Counted from the stretch's first letter, positions 1 through 8,275 are shown. The stretch is DNA of 64,000 nt from Limiplasma sp958448555 (GCA_958448555.1 CAUDEL010000001.1:1-64000); one strand, 5' to 3'. The notes: generated from the letters alone by a model not told the origin. Made by a program: numbers and translations.

Positions 1-54
1 GGAAACGTGTCCTGGCGGAAAAGATCGCCGCAGGCGAGCTTTTTCGACAAGCTG
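1..54 (-). repeat. Terminator-nested repeat element, partial copy (cut by window start)
   Basis: Bases 1-54 match the end of the full repeats at 62919-63090 and, in reverse complement, 37409-37580. Shared parts are a TGGCG(G)AAAA block, a CCGCAGGCG block, the run CTTTTTCGACAA and the terminal CTG. The ending CTG is followed directly by a hairpin (55-77), as in the other copies. The rest of the element and the second hairpin copy should lie left of the window. No coding is supported here; the short open frame is repeat-derived. Confidence 0.75.
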
Positions 55-77
55 AGGACCGGGGAAACCCCGGTCCT
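55..77 (-). terminator. htrA terminator hairpin, element-proximal copy
   Basis: GGACCGGGG (56-64), loop AAA, CCCCGGTCC (68-76), flanked by A and T: a 9-bp perfect stem 20 bases past the htrA stop codon. On the minus strand it is followed by the repeat end (CAGC...) and not by a U-run, so it is probably a weak terminator by itself. By analogy with the other copies, a second hairpin with the U-run is expected beyond the window. Confidence 0.6.
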
Positions 78-97
78 TCAATGGCTCAAAGATGAGG

Positions 98-1354
98 TTA
101 CTGCGCCGCCACGTCCAGGATGGCAAGCTCGACCGTCAGGTCGATGTACTCGCCGTCGGGGAGGCTGGTCTGGTCATCATAGGAGCTCAGGCCGCCCTCG
201 ACGCGGTAGACCTTGAGGATGACCGTATCGCCCGCCTGCTTGCTTTGCAGGATGGAGGTCATCTCCTCCTTGCTGGAGATGCGGGTGCCGTCCACTGACA
301 CGACGATGTCGTCCACCAGCATGCCGGCCTGCTCGGCGGGAGAGCCGCTTTCGACCTCGACCACATAGGCCCCGTTGGGGATGAGGTTATAGGCGACGGC
401 ATAGCTGTTGGGGTTGAGGTTGCTGACGCTGACGCCGATGCGGGGCGTGTCGCCGGTAGAGATGCTCTGGCTGCTCTGGGTGGTGCCGGAGGCGCTTTCC
501 ACGTTGCCGTTGCCCGCGAGCACGTCGTTAATCAGCTCCTTGGCCTCGTTGATCGGGATGGCCATGCCGATGCCCTCAACGGTCCTGCCGGTGAACATGG
601 AGCCGGTGTACTTCATGCTGGGGATGCCGATGAGCTCGCCCGCGACGTTGAACATGCCGCCGCCGCTGTTGCCGGCGTTGATGGCCGCGTCGGTCTGAAT
701 CATGGTGTTGACGGCGCGCTTGCCGTACTCGTCAGTGGAATCGCTGGTGATCTCACGGTTGAGCGCGGAGATCACGCCCACGGTGGTGGTGCCGGTGAAG
801 CTGAGCGGGTTGCCGATGCAGATGGCCCAGTCGCCGACGGAGAGCTGATCGCTGTCGCCCAGCACCACGGGCTCGATGTCCAGGTCCTCCACATAGAGCA
901 CGGCGATGTCCTTGGCCTCGTCTGTGCCCTTGAGCTCGGCGGGATAGACCTTGTCGCCGCTGGTCACCTCAAGGGTGGTGGCGTCCTCGACCACGTGGTA
1001 GTTGGTCAGCACGTAGCCGTCCGCCACGACCACGCCGCTGCCGCTGCCCTGAAGCACCTCACGGCTGGAGTCCGCGTAGTCGCCGCGGCCATAGCCGAAG
1101 CCGAAGCCGTAGTAGCTGGAGCGGTAGGTGGTGTAGTTGTTGACGCCCACGACGCTGTCGCGCACCTTTTCGACCGCCTCGGTAAAGGGGCTGGTGACGA
1201 CGGTGGCGTTTTCGGTGAGCGTGACGGCCTCCGCTCCCGCGGTGCTGTCATGGTTGAACAGGGCGACCGAGGCGACGACCATCAGCACAAGCGCGAGCGC
1301 CGCCGAAGTAAAAGCGTAGAAATTCTTTCCGGAATGATTGTTGTTGTTCTTCAT
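98..1354 (-). CDS. HtrA/DegP-like membrane-anchored serine protease with PDZ domain
   Basis: 418 aa envelope quality-control protease. A single N-terminal membrane segment (about residues 12-33) follows a short polar Asn/His/Lys-rich start, giving an anchored protein with an extracytoplasmic catalytic domain. The trypsin-like triad is visible: His120 (TNYHVVED), Asp149 (EAKDIAV) and Ser230 (GNSGGGMF). One PDZ domain occupies about 300-405 (VVEVESGSPAEQAGM). Residues 77-95 form an unusual Tyr/Gly-rich stretch before the protease core. The start follows AAGGAGGG and the gene is monocistronic. Length and order are normal for Gram-positive HtrA/HtrB. Substrates cannot be inferred. Confidence 0.93.
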   Translation of the reverse strand: MKNNNNHSGKNFYAFTSAALALVLMVVASVALFNHDSTAGAEAVTLTENATVVTSPFTEAVEKVRDSVVGVNNYTTYRSSYYGFGFGYGRGDYADSSREVLQGSGSGVVVADGYVLTNYHVVEDATTLEVTSGDKVYPAELKGTDEAKDIAVLYVEDLDIEPVVLGDSDQLSVGDWAICIGNPLSFTGTTTVGVISALNREITSDSTDEYGKRAVNTMIQTDAAINAGNSGGGMFNVAGELIGIPSMKYTGSMFTGRTVEGIGMAIPINEAKELINDVLAGNGNVESASGTTQSSQSISTGDTPRIGVSVSNLNPNSYAVAYNLIPNGAYVVEVESGSPAEQAGMLVDDIVVSVDGTRISSKEEMTSILQSKQAGDTVILKVYRVEGGLSSYDDQTSLPDGEYIDLTVELAILDVAAQ

Positions 1355-1376
1355 GTAGCGTCCCTCCTTACTACGC

Positions 1377-1390
1377 CGCTATTATAGCGG
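1377..1390 (-). promoter_or_regulatory. htrA -10 region inside a palindrome
   Basis: TATAAT (minus strand, 1381-1386) lies about 27 bases upstream of the htrA ATG and is embedded in the inverted repeat CCGCTA-TTA-TAGCGG (1377-1390, 6-bp arms). No convincing -35 is visible at 17 bp, so activation by another factor or a weak promoter is possible. The palindrome could be an operator, but this is inferred from shape only. Confidence 0.45.
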
Positions 1391-1500
1391 GCAAATTTGA
1401 CCTTATCATGAACGAGCCATGAAAATACTTTTGAAAAACTTCAAAGCCCGCGGTCCCCGACGTTCATAATTCGGCCGGCGCAGGGAGGAAACGCCGGGGA

Positions 1501-2856
1501 TCAGGCGTTTTCCCGCTCGATGGCCTGGATGGCCATGGCACACTCCAGGCGCTTTTGCTCCAGTTTACATTCCATTTCGTAGGGCCTGGAGATGTCGCCG
1601 TTGAAGGCGTGGGCGTTGGCCTGGCAGCCGCCGCTGCAATAGAAGCGCGCCCAGCACTGGGAGCACTTTTCCTTGGTGAGCACGGTGTTTTGCTGGAAGC
1701 GCTGCTGCATGGCGGTGTCAAAGGTGCCGTCCAGCACCGAGCCCATGCGCATGCCCTCACGGCCCACAAACTGGTGGCAGGGGTAGATGTCGCCGTCCGC
1801 GGTCACGGCCACGTATTCGTTGCCCGCGCCGCAGCCGGTCAGACGCTTGCGAAGGCAGGGGCCGCCGGTGAGGTCCACCATGAAATGGAAGAAGCTGAAC
1901 CATGTGTCCTTATCGCGGCGGCGGATCACATACTCGCGGCCCAGGCGCTCGTATTCCTCGAACACGCGGGGCAGGTCGCTTTCGCGGATGGCGTAGTCGT
2001 GGCTCTCGTCGGTGACGACCGGCTCGATGGAGAGCTGCTCAAAGCCCTGGTCCGCCAGGTGGAGCACGTCGTTTGCGAAGTCCAGGTTGTAGCGGGTGAA
2101 GGTGCCGCGCAGGTAGTAGCGCTGCTGGCCGCGCCGCCGGGCGAACTCCTTCGCCTTTTCGATGATGAGGTCATAGCTGCCCTTGCCGTTGGGGGTGGGG
2201 CGCATGCGGTCGTGCACCTCGGGCCGCCCGTCGATGGAGATGACGACGTTGTCCATCTCGCGGTTGAGAAAGTCCATGATCTCGTCGTTCATGAGCACGG
2301 CATTGGTGGTGGTGGTGAACTTGAAGACCTTGTCGTGGCGCTTTTCCAGCTCTCGCCCGTAGGCCACGACCTCCCGAATGACGGGGAAATTCATCAGCGG
2401 CTCGCCGCCGAAGAAGTCCACCTCCAGGTTTCTGCGGTTCCCGCTGTGCTTGACCAGCCAGTCCAGCGCCTTTTTGCCCGTCTCGGCGCTGAGCAGGCAG
2501 CGGCTGTGCATGTGGTATTCGCCGGTGTCCGCAAAGCAGTACTTGCAGCGCAGGTTGCAGTCGTGCGCCGCGTGCAGGCACATGGCCTTGACCACGCCGC
2601 TGTCGGCGGGCTTTACGTCGGAGTAGTCGTCGGGGGTGTCCAGATACCCGTCGGCAATGAGCTTATGAAGCTCGGAGACGGTCTCCTCGGCCTCCCCGCG
2701 CGGGTATTTTTCCGAAAGACGCGCCGCGATATCCGCGTTTCGGTCCTCCAAAAGCAGGGAAAGCGCGTCGTAGGCGATGTCGTCCAGCGCCATCACCGCG
2801 CCGCTGCCCACGTCCAGCGCCATTTTGCGGCCCAGGGCCTCAAAGAGATGAATCAT
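1501..2856 (-). CDS. scfB: Radical SAM/SPASM maturase of the SCIFF ranthipeptide
   Basis: 451 aa. The radical-SAM cluster motif CNLRCKYC gives Cys100, Cys104 and Cys107. The C-terminal third carries the SPASM/Twitch cysteines (CGAGNEYVAV, YPCHQF, CSQCWARFYCSGGC) that bind auxiliary Fe-S clusters. The first 80 or so residues resemble a PqqD-like peptide-recognition domain. Enzymes of this family install thioether crosslinks from Cys to non-alpha carbons of a small precursor. The neighbour upstream, 84 bases away and co-directional, is exactly such a precursor (2941-3135), which fixes the assignment. It starts after an AGGAGGAT-type Shine-Dalgarno. Confidence 0.95.
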   Translation of the reverse strand: MIHLFEALGRKMALDVGSGAVMALDDIAYDALSLLLEDRNADIAARLSEKYPRGEAEETVSELHKLIADGYLDTPDDYSDVKPADSGVVKAMCLHAAHDCNLRCKYCFADTGEYHMHSRCLLSAETGKKALDWLVKHSGNRRNLEVDFFGGEPLMNFPVIREVVAYGRELEKRHDKVFKFTTTTNAVLMNDEIMDFLNREMDNVVISIDGRPEVHDRMRPTPNGKGSYDLIIEKAKEFARRRGQQRYYLRGTFTRYNLDFANDVLHLADQGFEQLSIEPVVTDESHDYAIRESDLPRVFEEYERLGREYVIRRRDKDTWFSFFHFMVDLTGGPCLRKRLTGCGAGNEYVAVTADGDIYPCHQFVGREGMRMGSVLDGTFDTAMQQRFQQNTVLTKEKCSQCWARFYCSGGCQANAHAFNGDISRPYEMECKLEQKRLECAMAIQAIERENA

Positions 2857-2940
2857 GAAAACCTATCCTCCTGACGGATCGTGATTGCGTCAAAAAAACG
2901 CCGCATCGCACCCGGGCGATGCGGCGATGGGGCCATGGGC

Positions 2941-3135
2941 TTACTTGCCGAAGGAATGGTTGACCTTGCCCTCACGGCCGGCTACAACCTGATTGTCCTT
3001 GTTGGCGCAGCTCTGGTTGGCGACGGTGCAGCTGGTCTTGCAGGCGCTCTGGCAGGAGCTCTGGCACTCGCCGCAGCCGCCGTGGGCCAGGGACTGACGC
3101 AGACAGGGCTGAGAGATGGGCTTGATATGTTTCAT
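2941..3135 (-). CDS. scfA: SCIFF (six cysteines in forty-five) ranthipeptide precursor
   Basis: 64 aa. It starts MKHIKPIS, with the conserved clostridial SCIFF N-terminus. Cys11 is followed by six cysteines between residues 21 and 43 (21, 24, 28, 32, 36, 43), the donors for thioether crosslinks. A longer open frame begins at 3225, but the ATG at 3135 has GGAGGG 8 bases upstream and lies downstream of a strong promoter at 3176-3204, so the short form is chosen. The tail GREGKVNHSFGK is typical. The mature product is unknown here. SCIFF peptides are near universal in Clostridia, and a signalling role has been proposed in some species. Confidence 0.95.
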   Translation of the reverse strand: MKHIKPISQPCLRQSLAHGGCGECQSSCQSACKTSCTVANQSCANKDNQVVAGREGKVNHSFGK

Positions 3136-3175
3136 CCGAATATCCCTCCAGTATGGAATTTCATTCGCAACTTTC

Positions 3176-3204
3176 ATTATACAGCATGCCGTGGCGCTTT
3201 TCAA
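3176..3204 (-). promoter_or_regulatory. scfA promoter (sigma-A type)
   Basis: Minus strand TTGAAA (3199-3204), 17-bp spacer, TATAAT (3176-3181), 41 bases before the scfA ATG. This near-consensus vegetative promoter should drive scfA-scfB. Confidence 0.8.
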
Positions 3205-3256
3205 GATTTTTGCTTGGACGGACAAAAAAAGGCGCGAAAAACGCGGCGGGACATGC

Positions 3257-3262
3257 TATAAT
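3257..3262 (+). promoter_or_regulatory. -10 element for the NUDIX gene
   Basis: TATAAT 36 bases before the ATG at 3298; no good -35 at the proper spacing. It lies divergently from the scfA promoter. Confidence 0.4.
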
Positions 3263-3297
3263 AGAAGCATCCGACGACGAGAGAAGGAGCCTTTGCA

Positions 3298-3879
3298 ATG
3301 ATACTTTTGAAGCAGCTTACGGCCTTTGTGCCCTTCAACGAGCAGGAGGCGCGCGACCGCGAGCTTCTGCTGGACTGTCTCGGGCGCGAGCCGGAGGTGC
3401 TCACCCGGAAAAACCCACTGGCGCACTTCACGGCCTCGGCCTGGGTTGTCAACCCGGCGCACACGCGCGTCCTGATGGCCTATCACAACATCTACCGCTC
3501 CTGGTCCTGGCTGGGCGGGCATGCCGACGGCGAGAGCGACCTGCTGGCCGTGGCCCTGCGCGAGGTGCGCGAGGAGAGCGGCATCCGCTCGGCGCGTCCG
3601 GTGTCCCGGAACATTTTCAGCGTGGAGGCGCTGACCGTGGACGGGCATGAGAAGCGCGGGACGTATGTCTCCTCACACCTGCACCTCAATGTCACCTATC
3701 TTCTGGAGGCGGACGAGGAGGAGGCCCTGAGCATAAAGCCGGACGAAAACAGCGGCGTGCGCTGGTTTACGCTCGAGGAGAGCGAGACGGTGCCCTCTGA
3801 GCCGTGGTTCTGCGCCCGCGTGTACCGAAAGCTCAACGAAAAGCTCAGGGCGGGAAACCTCCTTTCCCCGGCGCCCTGA
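3298..3879 (+). CDS. NUDIX hydrolase
   Basis: 193 aa. The Nudix box is present at about residues 73-96: GGHADGESDL followed by REVREESGI, matching GX5EX7REUXEEXGU with the metal-binding glutamates intact. Enzymes of this fold hydrolyse nucleoside diphosphates linked to another moiety (damaged dNTPs, ADP-ribose, NADH and others). The flanking sequence does not predict the substrate. The N-terminal 45 residues before the core strand (SAWVVNPAHTRVLM) are an extension relative to minimal MutT. It starts after GAAGGAG and stands alone, with greA promoted separately 45 bases downstream. Confidence 0.88.
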   Translation: MILLKQLTAFVPFNEQEARDRELLLDCLGREPEVLTRKNPLAHFTASAWVVNPAHTRVLMAYHNIYRSWSWLGGHADGESDLLAVALREVREESGIRSARPVSRNIFSVEALTVDGHEKRGTYVSSHLHLNVTYLLEADEEEALSIKPDENSGVRWFTLEESETVPSEPWFCARVYRKLNEKLRAGNLLSPAP

Positions 3880-3923
3880 CCGCCGGACATGCGGCGGATG
3901 CTTGGATTTCCTTTTTGCAGGCA

Positions 3924-3952
3924 TTGACAAGCGCCTTGCGGGCGGCTATAAT
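3924..3952 (+). promoter_or_regulatory. Consensus promoter for greA-lysS
   Basis: Perfect TTGACA (3924-3929), 17-bp spacer, perfect TATAAT (3947-3952). A leader of about 130 bases follows before greA, containing a small CCGCCTC/GAGGCGG hairpin. It is one of the strongest promoters in the window. Confidence 0.9.
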
Positions 3953-4090
3953 ACGTTGGTGATTCTATGTCCCGGCGAAAGCATCGCCCCGCCTCAGAGG
4001 CGGACGGCGCTGCTTTGTGCTATTTTAAGGGGCAAAACGCATAACAGAAATGCAGGGGCGGCCCATGCCGCCGAAAGGAGACCCAGAGCC

Positions 4091-4573
4091 ATGGCGGACC
4101 AGGAAAAGAAAGTCATCCTTACCCGCGAAGGGTATGAGAAGCTGGAAAAAGAGCTGGACTATTACATCAGCGTGCGCCGCAACGAGATCTCCGAGCAGAT
4201 CGCCATCGCGCGCGGCTTCGGCGATCTGAGCGAGAACGCCGAGTACGACGAGGCCAAGAACGAGCAAAGCCGCATCGAGGCCAAGATCGTGGAGATGGAA
4301 AACACCCTTCGCAACTGCGTGGTGGTGGAGGACGACGAGGTCAGCACCGACGTCATCGGCGTTGGCAACACCGTCAAGGTCAAGAACCTGACCATGAAGA
4401 TCGACCAGACCATCACCATCGTGGGCGCCAACGAGACCGATCCCAAGAACATGAAGATCAGCTCCGAAAGCCCCATCGGCGCGGCGCTGCTGGGCAAGCG
4501 CAAGGGCGAAACCGTCGACGTGGAGGTGCCCGCCGGCGTGATGAAGCTCAAGGTGCTGGAGATCAGCCGGTGA
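4091..4573 (+). CDS. greA: Transcription elongation factor GreA
   Basis: 160 aa, the standard GreA length. It stimulates cleavage of backtracked RNA by RNA polymerase. The N-terminal coiled coil (about 10-75, LTREGYEKLEKEL; GFGDLSENAEYDEAKNEQ) carries the acidic tip residues (D/E in DLSENAEYDEAK). The C-terminal FKBP-like domain includes SSESPIGAALLGKRKGE. The frame is open upstream to 3902, but the ATG at 4091 has GAAAGGAG and matches the family start. It sits just upstream of lysS, a common Firmicutes arrangement. Confidence 0.96.
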   Translation: MADQEKKVILTREGYEKLEKELDYYISVRRNEISEQIAIARGFGDLSENAEYDEAKNEQSRIEAKIVEMENTLRNCVVVEDDEVSTDVIGVGNTVKVKNLTMKIDQTITIVGANETDPKNMKISSESPIGAALLGKRKGETVDVEVPAGVMKLKVLEISR

Positions 4574-4602
4574 CGCACAAGCATACTAAAGGAGAGATTT
4601 TC

Positions 4603-6531
4603 ATGGACACACAGGCCGCCCTTCCCCAGCAGCTCAGCGAACAGGAAACCATCCGCCGCGAGAAGCTGCGCAGGCTGCGCCAGGCGGGACAGGACCCCTA
4701 TGCCATCACCCGCTTTGACCGCACGCACCAGAGCGCGGAGATCCTCGGCGGCTTTGACGCGCTGGAGGGCAGGGAGGTCAGCGTCGCGGGGCGCATGATC
4801 TCCAAGCGCGTGATGGGCAAGGCCAGCTTCGCCCATATTCTGGACGGAGCGGGCGACCTGCAGGTGTACATGCGCCGCGACGACCTGGGCGATGAGGCCT
4901 ATGCCGCCTTCAAGGACATGGACATCGGCGACGTGATCGGCGTGAGGGGCACGGTGTTTCGCACCCAGAAGGGCGAGATCAGCGTGCACGCGCAGCGGGT
5001 CACGCTCCTTTCCAAGAGCCTCAAGGTCCTGCCGGAGAAGTTCCATGGCCTCAAGGACCCCGACCTTCGCTACCGCCAGCGCTACGTGGACATGATCGTC
5101 AACCCCGAGGTGCGCGACACCTTCGTAAAGCGCAGCCGCATCATCAACGCCGTGCGCGACTTTTTGAACGCCCGCGGCTTTCTGGAGGTGGACACGCCGG
5201 TTCTGCACACGCTGGAGATCGGCGCGGCGGCCCGCACCTTTAAAACCCACCACAACGCGCTGGACATCGACATGTTTTTGCGCATCGAGACGGAATTGTA
5301 TCTCAAGCGCCTGATCGTGGGCGGCTTTGAAAAGGTCTATGAGGTGGGCAGGCTGTTTCGCAACGAGGGCATGGACACCACCCATAACCCCGAATTCACC
5401 AGCGTGGAGACCTACCAGGCCTACGCCGACTACAACGACGTGATGGAGATGGTCGAGGCGCTCTACGCCTACGTGGCCCAGACCGTCTGCGGCTCCACCT
5501 GCGTGCCCTATCAGGGCCACATGATCGAGCTCAAGGCCCCCTGGCGCCGCGTGACCATGGCCCAGGCCGTCAAGGACGCCTGCGGCGTGGACTTTTTCGC
5601 CTGGCACAGCGACGAGGAGGCGCGCGCCTGCCTGGACGCCATGGGCGTGCACGCGGAGAAGGACGCCAAGCGCGGCGACTGCCTGGCGGCGCTGTTTGAC
5701 GAGTACGTGGAGGCCACGCTCATCCAGCCCACCTTCGTCACCGATTACCCGGTGGACATCTCCCCGCTGGCCAAGCGTAAGCAGGACAACCCCGACCTCA
5801 CCGAGCGTTTCGAGTTTTTCATCAACGGCCATGAGTTCGGCAACGCCTTCAGCGAGCTCAACGACCCCATCGACCAGCGGGCCCGCTTCGAGGAGCAGGT
5901 GCGCCTGCGCCACGCGCAGGGCATCATGACCGCCCAGGTGGACGAGGACTTCCTCAATGCCCTCGAATACGGCATGCCCCCCACCGGCGGCCTGGGCTTT
6001 GGCATCGACCGCATGGTGATGCTCATGACCGACAACGACTCCATCCGCGACGTGCTTTTGTTCCCGACCATGAAGCCTTTGAAGGACGGAAACGCAGGAA
6101 GCGCCGGGGCGAAGGAAGCCGCGGCGGAGGATGCGCAGGCCCCGGCGGAGGAGATCGACTTTTCCAGGGTCGAAATCGAGCCTCTGTTCAAGGACTTCGT
6201 GGATTTTGAGACGTTCTCGAAGTCCGATTTCAGGGCCGTCAAGGTGCTCGCCTGCGAAGCCGTGCCAAAATCCAAAAAGCTGCTCAAATTTACGCTGGAC
6301 GACGGTACGGGCGAAAGCCGGACCATCCTGAGCGGAATTCACGAGTATTATGAGCCGGAGGCGCTGGTGGGCAAGACCTGCATCGCCATCACCAACCTTC
6401 CGCCGAGGGCGATGATGGGCGTCGATTCCTGCGGCATGCTGATTTCGGCGGTGCACCATGAGGAAGGCCAGGAGAGGCTTCACCTTCTGATGGTGGACGA
6501 CCGCATCCCGGCGGGCGCAAAGCTCTACTGA
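4603..6531 (+). CDS. lysS: Class II lysyl-tRNA synthetase with C-terminal tRNA-binding (EMAP-like) domain
   Basis: 642 aa. Residues 1-495 or so form a full class II LysRS: an OB-fold anticodon domain, motif 2 (RLFRNEGMDTTHNPEFT) and motif 3 (GLGFGIDRMVMLM). Usual LysRS length is about 490-510. After a low-complexity Ala/Glu linker (about 500-530), residues 540-642 form a tRNA_bind OB domain like the C-terminus of MetRS (DFRAVKVL, VPKSKKLLKF, ILSGIHEYY, GVDSCGML). The fusion is in one open frame with no sign of a frameshift. The ATG at 4603 has AAAGGAGA; the earlier in-frame start at 4570 overlaps the greA stop. The extra domain probably raises tRNA affinity. Confidence 0.95.
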   Translation: MDTQAALPQQLSEQETIRREKLRRLRQAGQDPYAITRFDRTHQSAEILGGFDALEGREVSVAGRMISKRVMGKASFAHILDGAGDLQVYMRRDDLGDEAYAAFKDMDIGDVIGVRGTVFRTQKGEISVHAQRVTLLSKSLKVLPEKFHGLKDPDLRYRQRYVDMIVNPEVRDTFVKRSRIINAVRDFLNARGFLEVDTPVLHTLEIGAAARTFKTHHNALDIDMFLRIETELYLKRLIVGGFEKVYEVGRLFRNEGMDTTHNPEFTSVETYQAYADYNDVMEMVEALYAYVAQTVCGSTCVPYQGHMIELKAPWRRVTMAQAVKDACGVDFFAWHSDEEARACLDAMGVHAEKDAKRGDCLAALFDEYVEATLIQPTFVTDYPVDISPLAKRKQDNPDLTERFEFFINGHEFGNAFSELNDPIDQRARFEEQVRLRHAQGIMTAQVDEDFLNALEYGMPPTGGLGFGIDRMVMLMTDNDSIRDVLLFPTMKPLKDGNAGSAGAKEAAAEDAQAPAEEIDFSRVEIEPLFKDFVDFETFSKSDFRAVKVLACEAVPKSKKLLKFTLDDGTGESRTILSGIHEYYEPEALVGKTCIAITNLPPRAMMGVDSCGMLISAVHHEEGQERLHLLMVDDRIPAGAKLY

Positions 6532-6578
6532 GCGGCTGCGCAAAACGTCCGAATTCAACCCAACCAGAGAAGAACCCG

Positions 6579-6614
6579 GGGCGATGTCCGAAGCGACGGA
6601 CACCGCCCTTTTTT
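6579..6614 (+). terminator. Rho-independent terminator of greA-lysS
   Basis: GGGCG-a-TGTCCG pairs with CGGACA-c-CGCCC, followed by TTTTTT (6609-6614). It is well formed and placed 48 bases after the lysS stop. Confidence 0.85.
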
Positions 6615-6725
6615 GCCGGGAAAACCCGTTGCGGACGGATGTTACGATCCGTTGCTTGCGGCAACGGCCCCTTTCCCATACAATGAGGACGGCGGCGGCA
6701 AGTGAAAGAAAGGTGGTTATCTGCA

Positions 6726-7235
6726 ATGCTCAACGAGAACATCCGAGCGGTCAGAAAGTCCAAAGGGCTTTCGCAGGAAGCGCTTGCAATCAGGCTCAAC
6801 GTGGTGAGGCAAACCATATCCAAATGGGAAAAAGGCCTGTCCGTCCCCGATGCCGATCTGCTGATCGCCCTGTCGGAAGCATTGGAAACCCCCGTGAGCG
6901 CGTTGCTTGGGGAAACGATGGCCGAGCCGGAGGAAGACGGCCTCAGGGCAATCTGCGAAAAGCTGGAGGAAATCAACCTTCGTTTCGCCCGGGAAAAAGC
7001 AAGGCGGCGAAAGGCCCTTCACTGGATTCTGATCGCGCTGTGCGCGGCCATCGCGATCGTGTTTGCGGCGCTGGCCGCGGCGGGAAGCCCCTACCTGGGC
7101 TGGGACTTCGGCGAGCCTGAAACCGCGGTGACGGGAACCGGCTTTCACGCATTGGAATGGCTGTTCGTCAGAGCGGCTCCGGCCGTCTTCCTCGGAGCGA
7201 TCGTCGGAGCTTTCCTGACACGAAAAAAAGCATGA
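6726..7235 (+). CDS. XRE-family regulator with C-terminal membrane segments
   Basis: 169 aa. An N-terminal Cro/CI helix-turn-helix (about 1-60: IRAVRKSKGLSQEALA, VRQTISKWEKG, LLIALSEAL) is joined by a charged linker to two hydrophobic segments (about 100-122 and 145-165). This makes it a membrane-tethered DNA-binding protein, a common clostridial type of unknown input. The start at 6726 is chosen because family members begin at the HTH and an AAAGAAAGG site precedes it. Targets are unknown; no adjacent operon is obvious. Confidence 0.85.
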   Translation: MLNENIRAVRKSKGLSQEALAIRLNVVRQTISKWEKGLSVPDADLLIALSEALETPVSALLGETMAEPEEDGLRAICEKLEEINLRFAREKARRRKALHWILIALCAAIAIVFAALAAAGSPYLGWDFGEPETAVTGTGFHALEWLFVRAAPAVFLGAIVGAFLTRKKA

Positions 7236-7310
7236 TTGCGGTCGCTTTTGGAAATAGATCCGGCCGGTCAAAAAAAAGCCCGCGCCGGGGCGGCGACAGG
7301 CACCCTTTTG

Positions 7311-7340
7311 CACCCCCGCGCATAGACTCAGGCGGGGGTG
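7311..7340 (+). promoter_or_regulatory. Hairpin that sequesters the FkbM-gene ribosome binding site
   Basis: CACCCCCGC (7311-7319) pairs perfectly with GCGGGGGTG (7332-7340) across a 12-nt loop. The 3' arm is the only Shine-Dalgarno-like sequence before the ATG at 7346. No U-run follows, so a translational control element is more likely than a terminator. Confidence 0.55.
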
Positions 7341-7345
7341 TTTGG

Positions 7346-8266
7346 ATGAATATCATTGACAGAAGGTTTTTCGAGCTGACGGAGGAGATCGCCGGCCTGG
7401 ACGAAAAAGAGGTCTACCACCGCATCCGAAGGGCCTTTGACGCCGTGCCGGAGGCGACCCGAAGGATTTTGGCCAGTTTCTTTAACGAGTACGGCTACTG
7501 GGGCAGGCTGGACCCGGACAACGGGGTGTACGAGGAGATCGAGCTCAAGCAAAGGGCCCTCTGCGAGCATATCGGGGATTTTGTGTGGCTGTATGAGCGC
7601 CTTGCGGACTACCGTTCCAAAAAGACGCTCTACGCGATCCTGAGCAACTGGTACCGCTACGACTTCGCCACCGCCTCCCAGGCCCGGGAATACCTCTTTG
7701 AGAGCTACTTTGACCTCGACCTGCTCAGATGCACAAAGGACGAGGTCATCGTGGACCTGGGCGCCTACACGGGGGACACGGTCCTTTCCTATCTGGAGCA
7801 CTTCGGGGCGGACTGCTACCGGCGCATCTACTGCTACGAAATCACGCCGGAGACCTTTGAGATCCTCCGGCGCAATCTTCAGGGCCTGCGGGATGTCGAG
7901 CTGCGCCTCAAGGGCGTGGGGGACGCGCGGGGGCGCATGGCCATATCCGCCAACGCCGCCAGCTCCTCGGCCAACACCCTGGCGGAGGGGGACGAAATCG
8001 AGGTCACGACCCTGGACGAGGACATCCAGGAGCCCGTCACGCTTATCAAGGCCGACATCGAGGGCTTTGAGCAGCGCGCCCTCGCCGGGGCCCGCAACCA
8101 CATCCTGCGCGACCACCCCAGGCTTTTGATCTCCGTTTACCACAACAATGAGGACCTGTGGAAGATCCCGCGCATGATCCACGACCTCTCGGCCGACTAC
8201 CGCTTCTACCTGCGCTACAAAAGCCCGGCGACCTATCCGACGGAGATCACGCTCTTTGCCCTGTGA
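7346..8266 (+). CDS. FkbM-family SAM-dependent methyltransferase
   Basis: 306 aa. The C-terminal half has the class I methyltransferase signature (IVDLGAYTGDTVLSYL, about 131-147) and the FkbM motif (KADIEGFEQRALAGA, about 235-250). The N-terminal 120 residues are helical and charged, with no recognised domain. FkbM enzymes O-methylate sugars or polyketide-type products; the substrate here is unknown. An open frame extends upstream to 7157, but it overlaps the XRE gene and lacks a site. The ATG at 7346 follows GGGGGTG, which lies in a hairpin. It converges with the dehydratase gene, with only 9 bases between stops. Confidence 0.85.
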   Translation: MNIIDRRFFELTEEIAGLDEKEVYHRIRRAFDAVPEATRRILASFFNEYGYWGRLDPDNGVYEEIELKQRALCEHIGDFVWLYERLADYRSKKTLYAILSNWYRYDFATASQAREYLFESYFDLDLLRCTKDEVIVDLGAYTGDTVLSYLEHFGADCYRRIYCYEITPETFEILRRNLQGLRDVELRLKGVGDARGRMAISANAASSSANTLAEGDEIEVTTLDEDIQEPVTLIKADIEGFEQRALAGARNHILRDHPRLLISVYHNNEDLWKIPRMIHDLSADYRFYLRYKSPATYPTEITLFAL

Positions 8267-8275
8267 GGGGGAAAT

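Noticed and set aside
3902..4090. N-terminal extension of greA
   Set aside because: Overlaps the consensus promoter; GreA family length fits the ATG at 4091.
4162..6726. 854-aa minus-strand frame opposite greA and lysS
   Set aside because: Antisense to two certain genes; His/Val/Leu-rich composition is a shadow of high-GC codon use; no family features.
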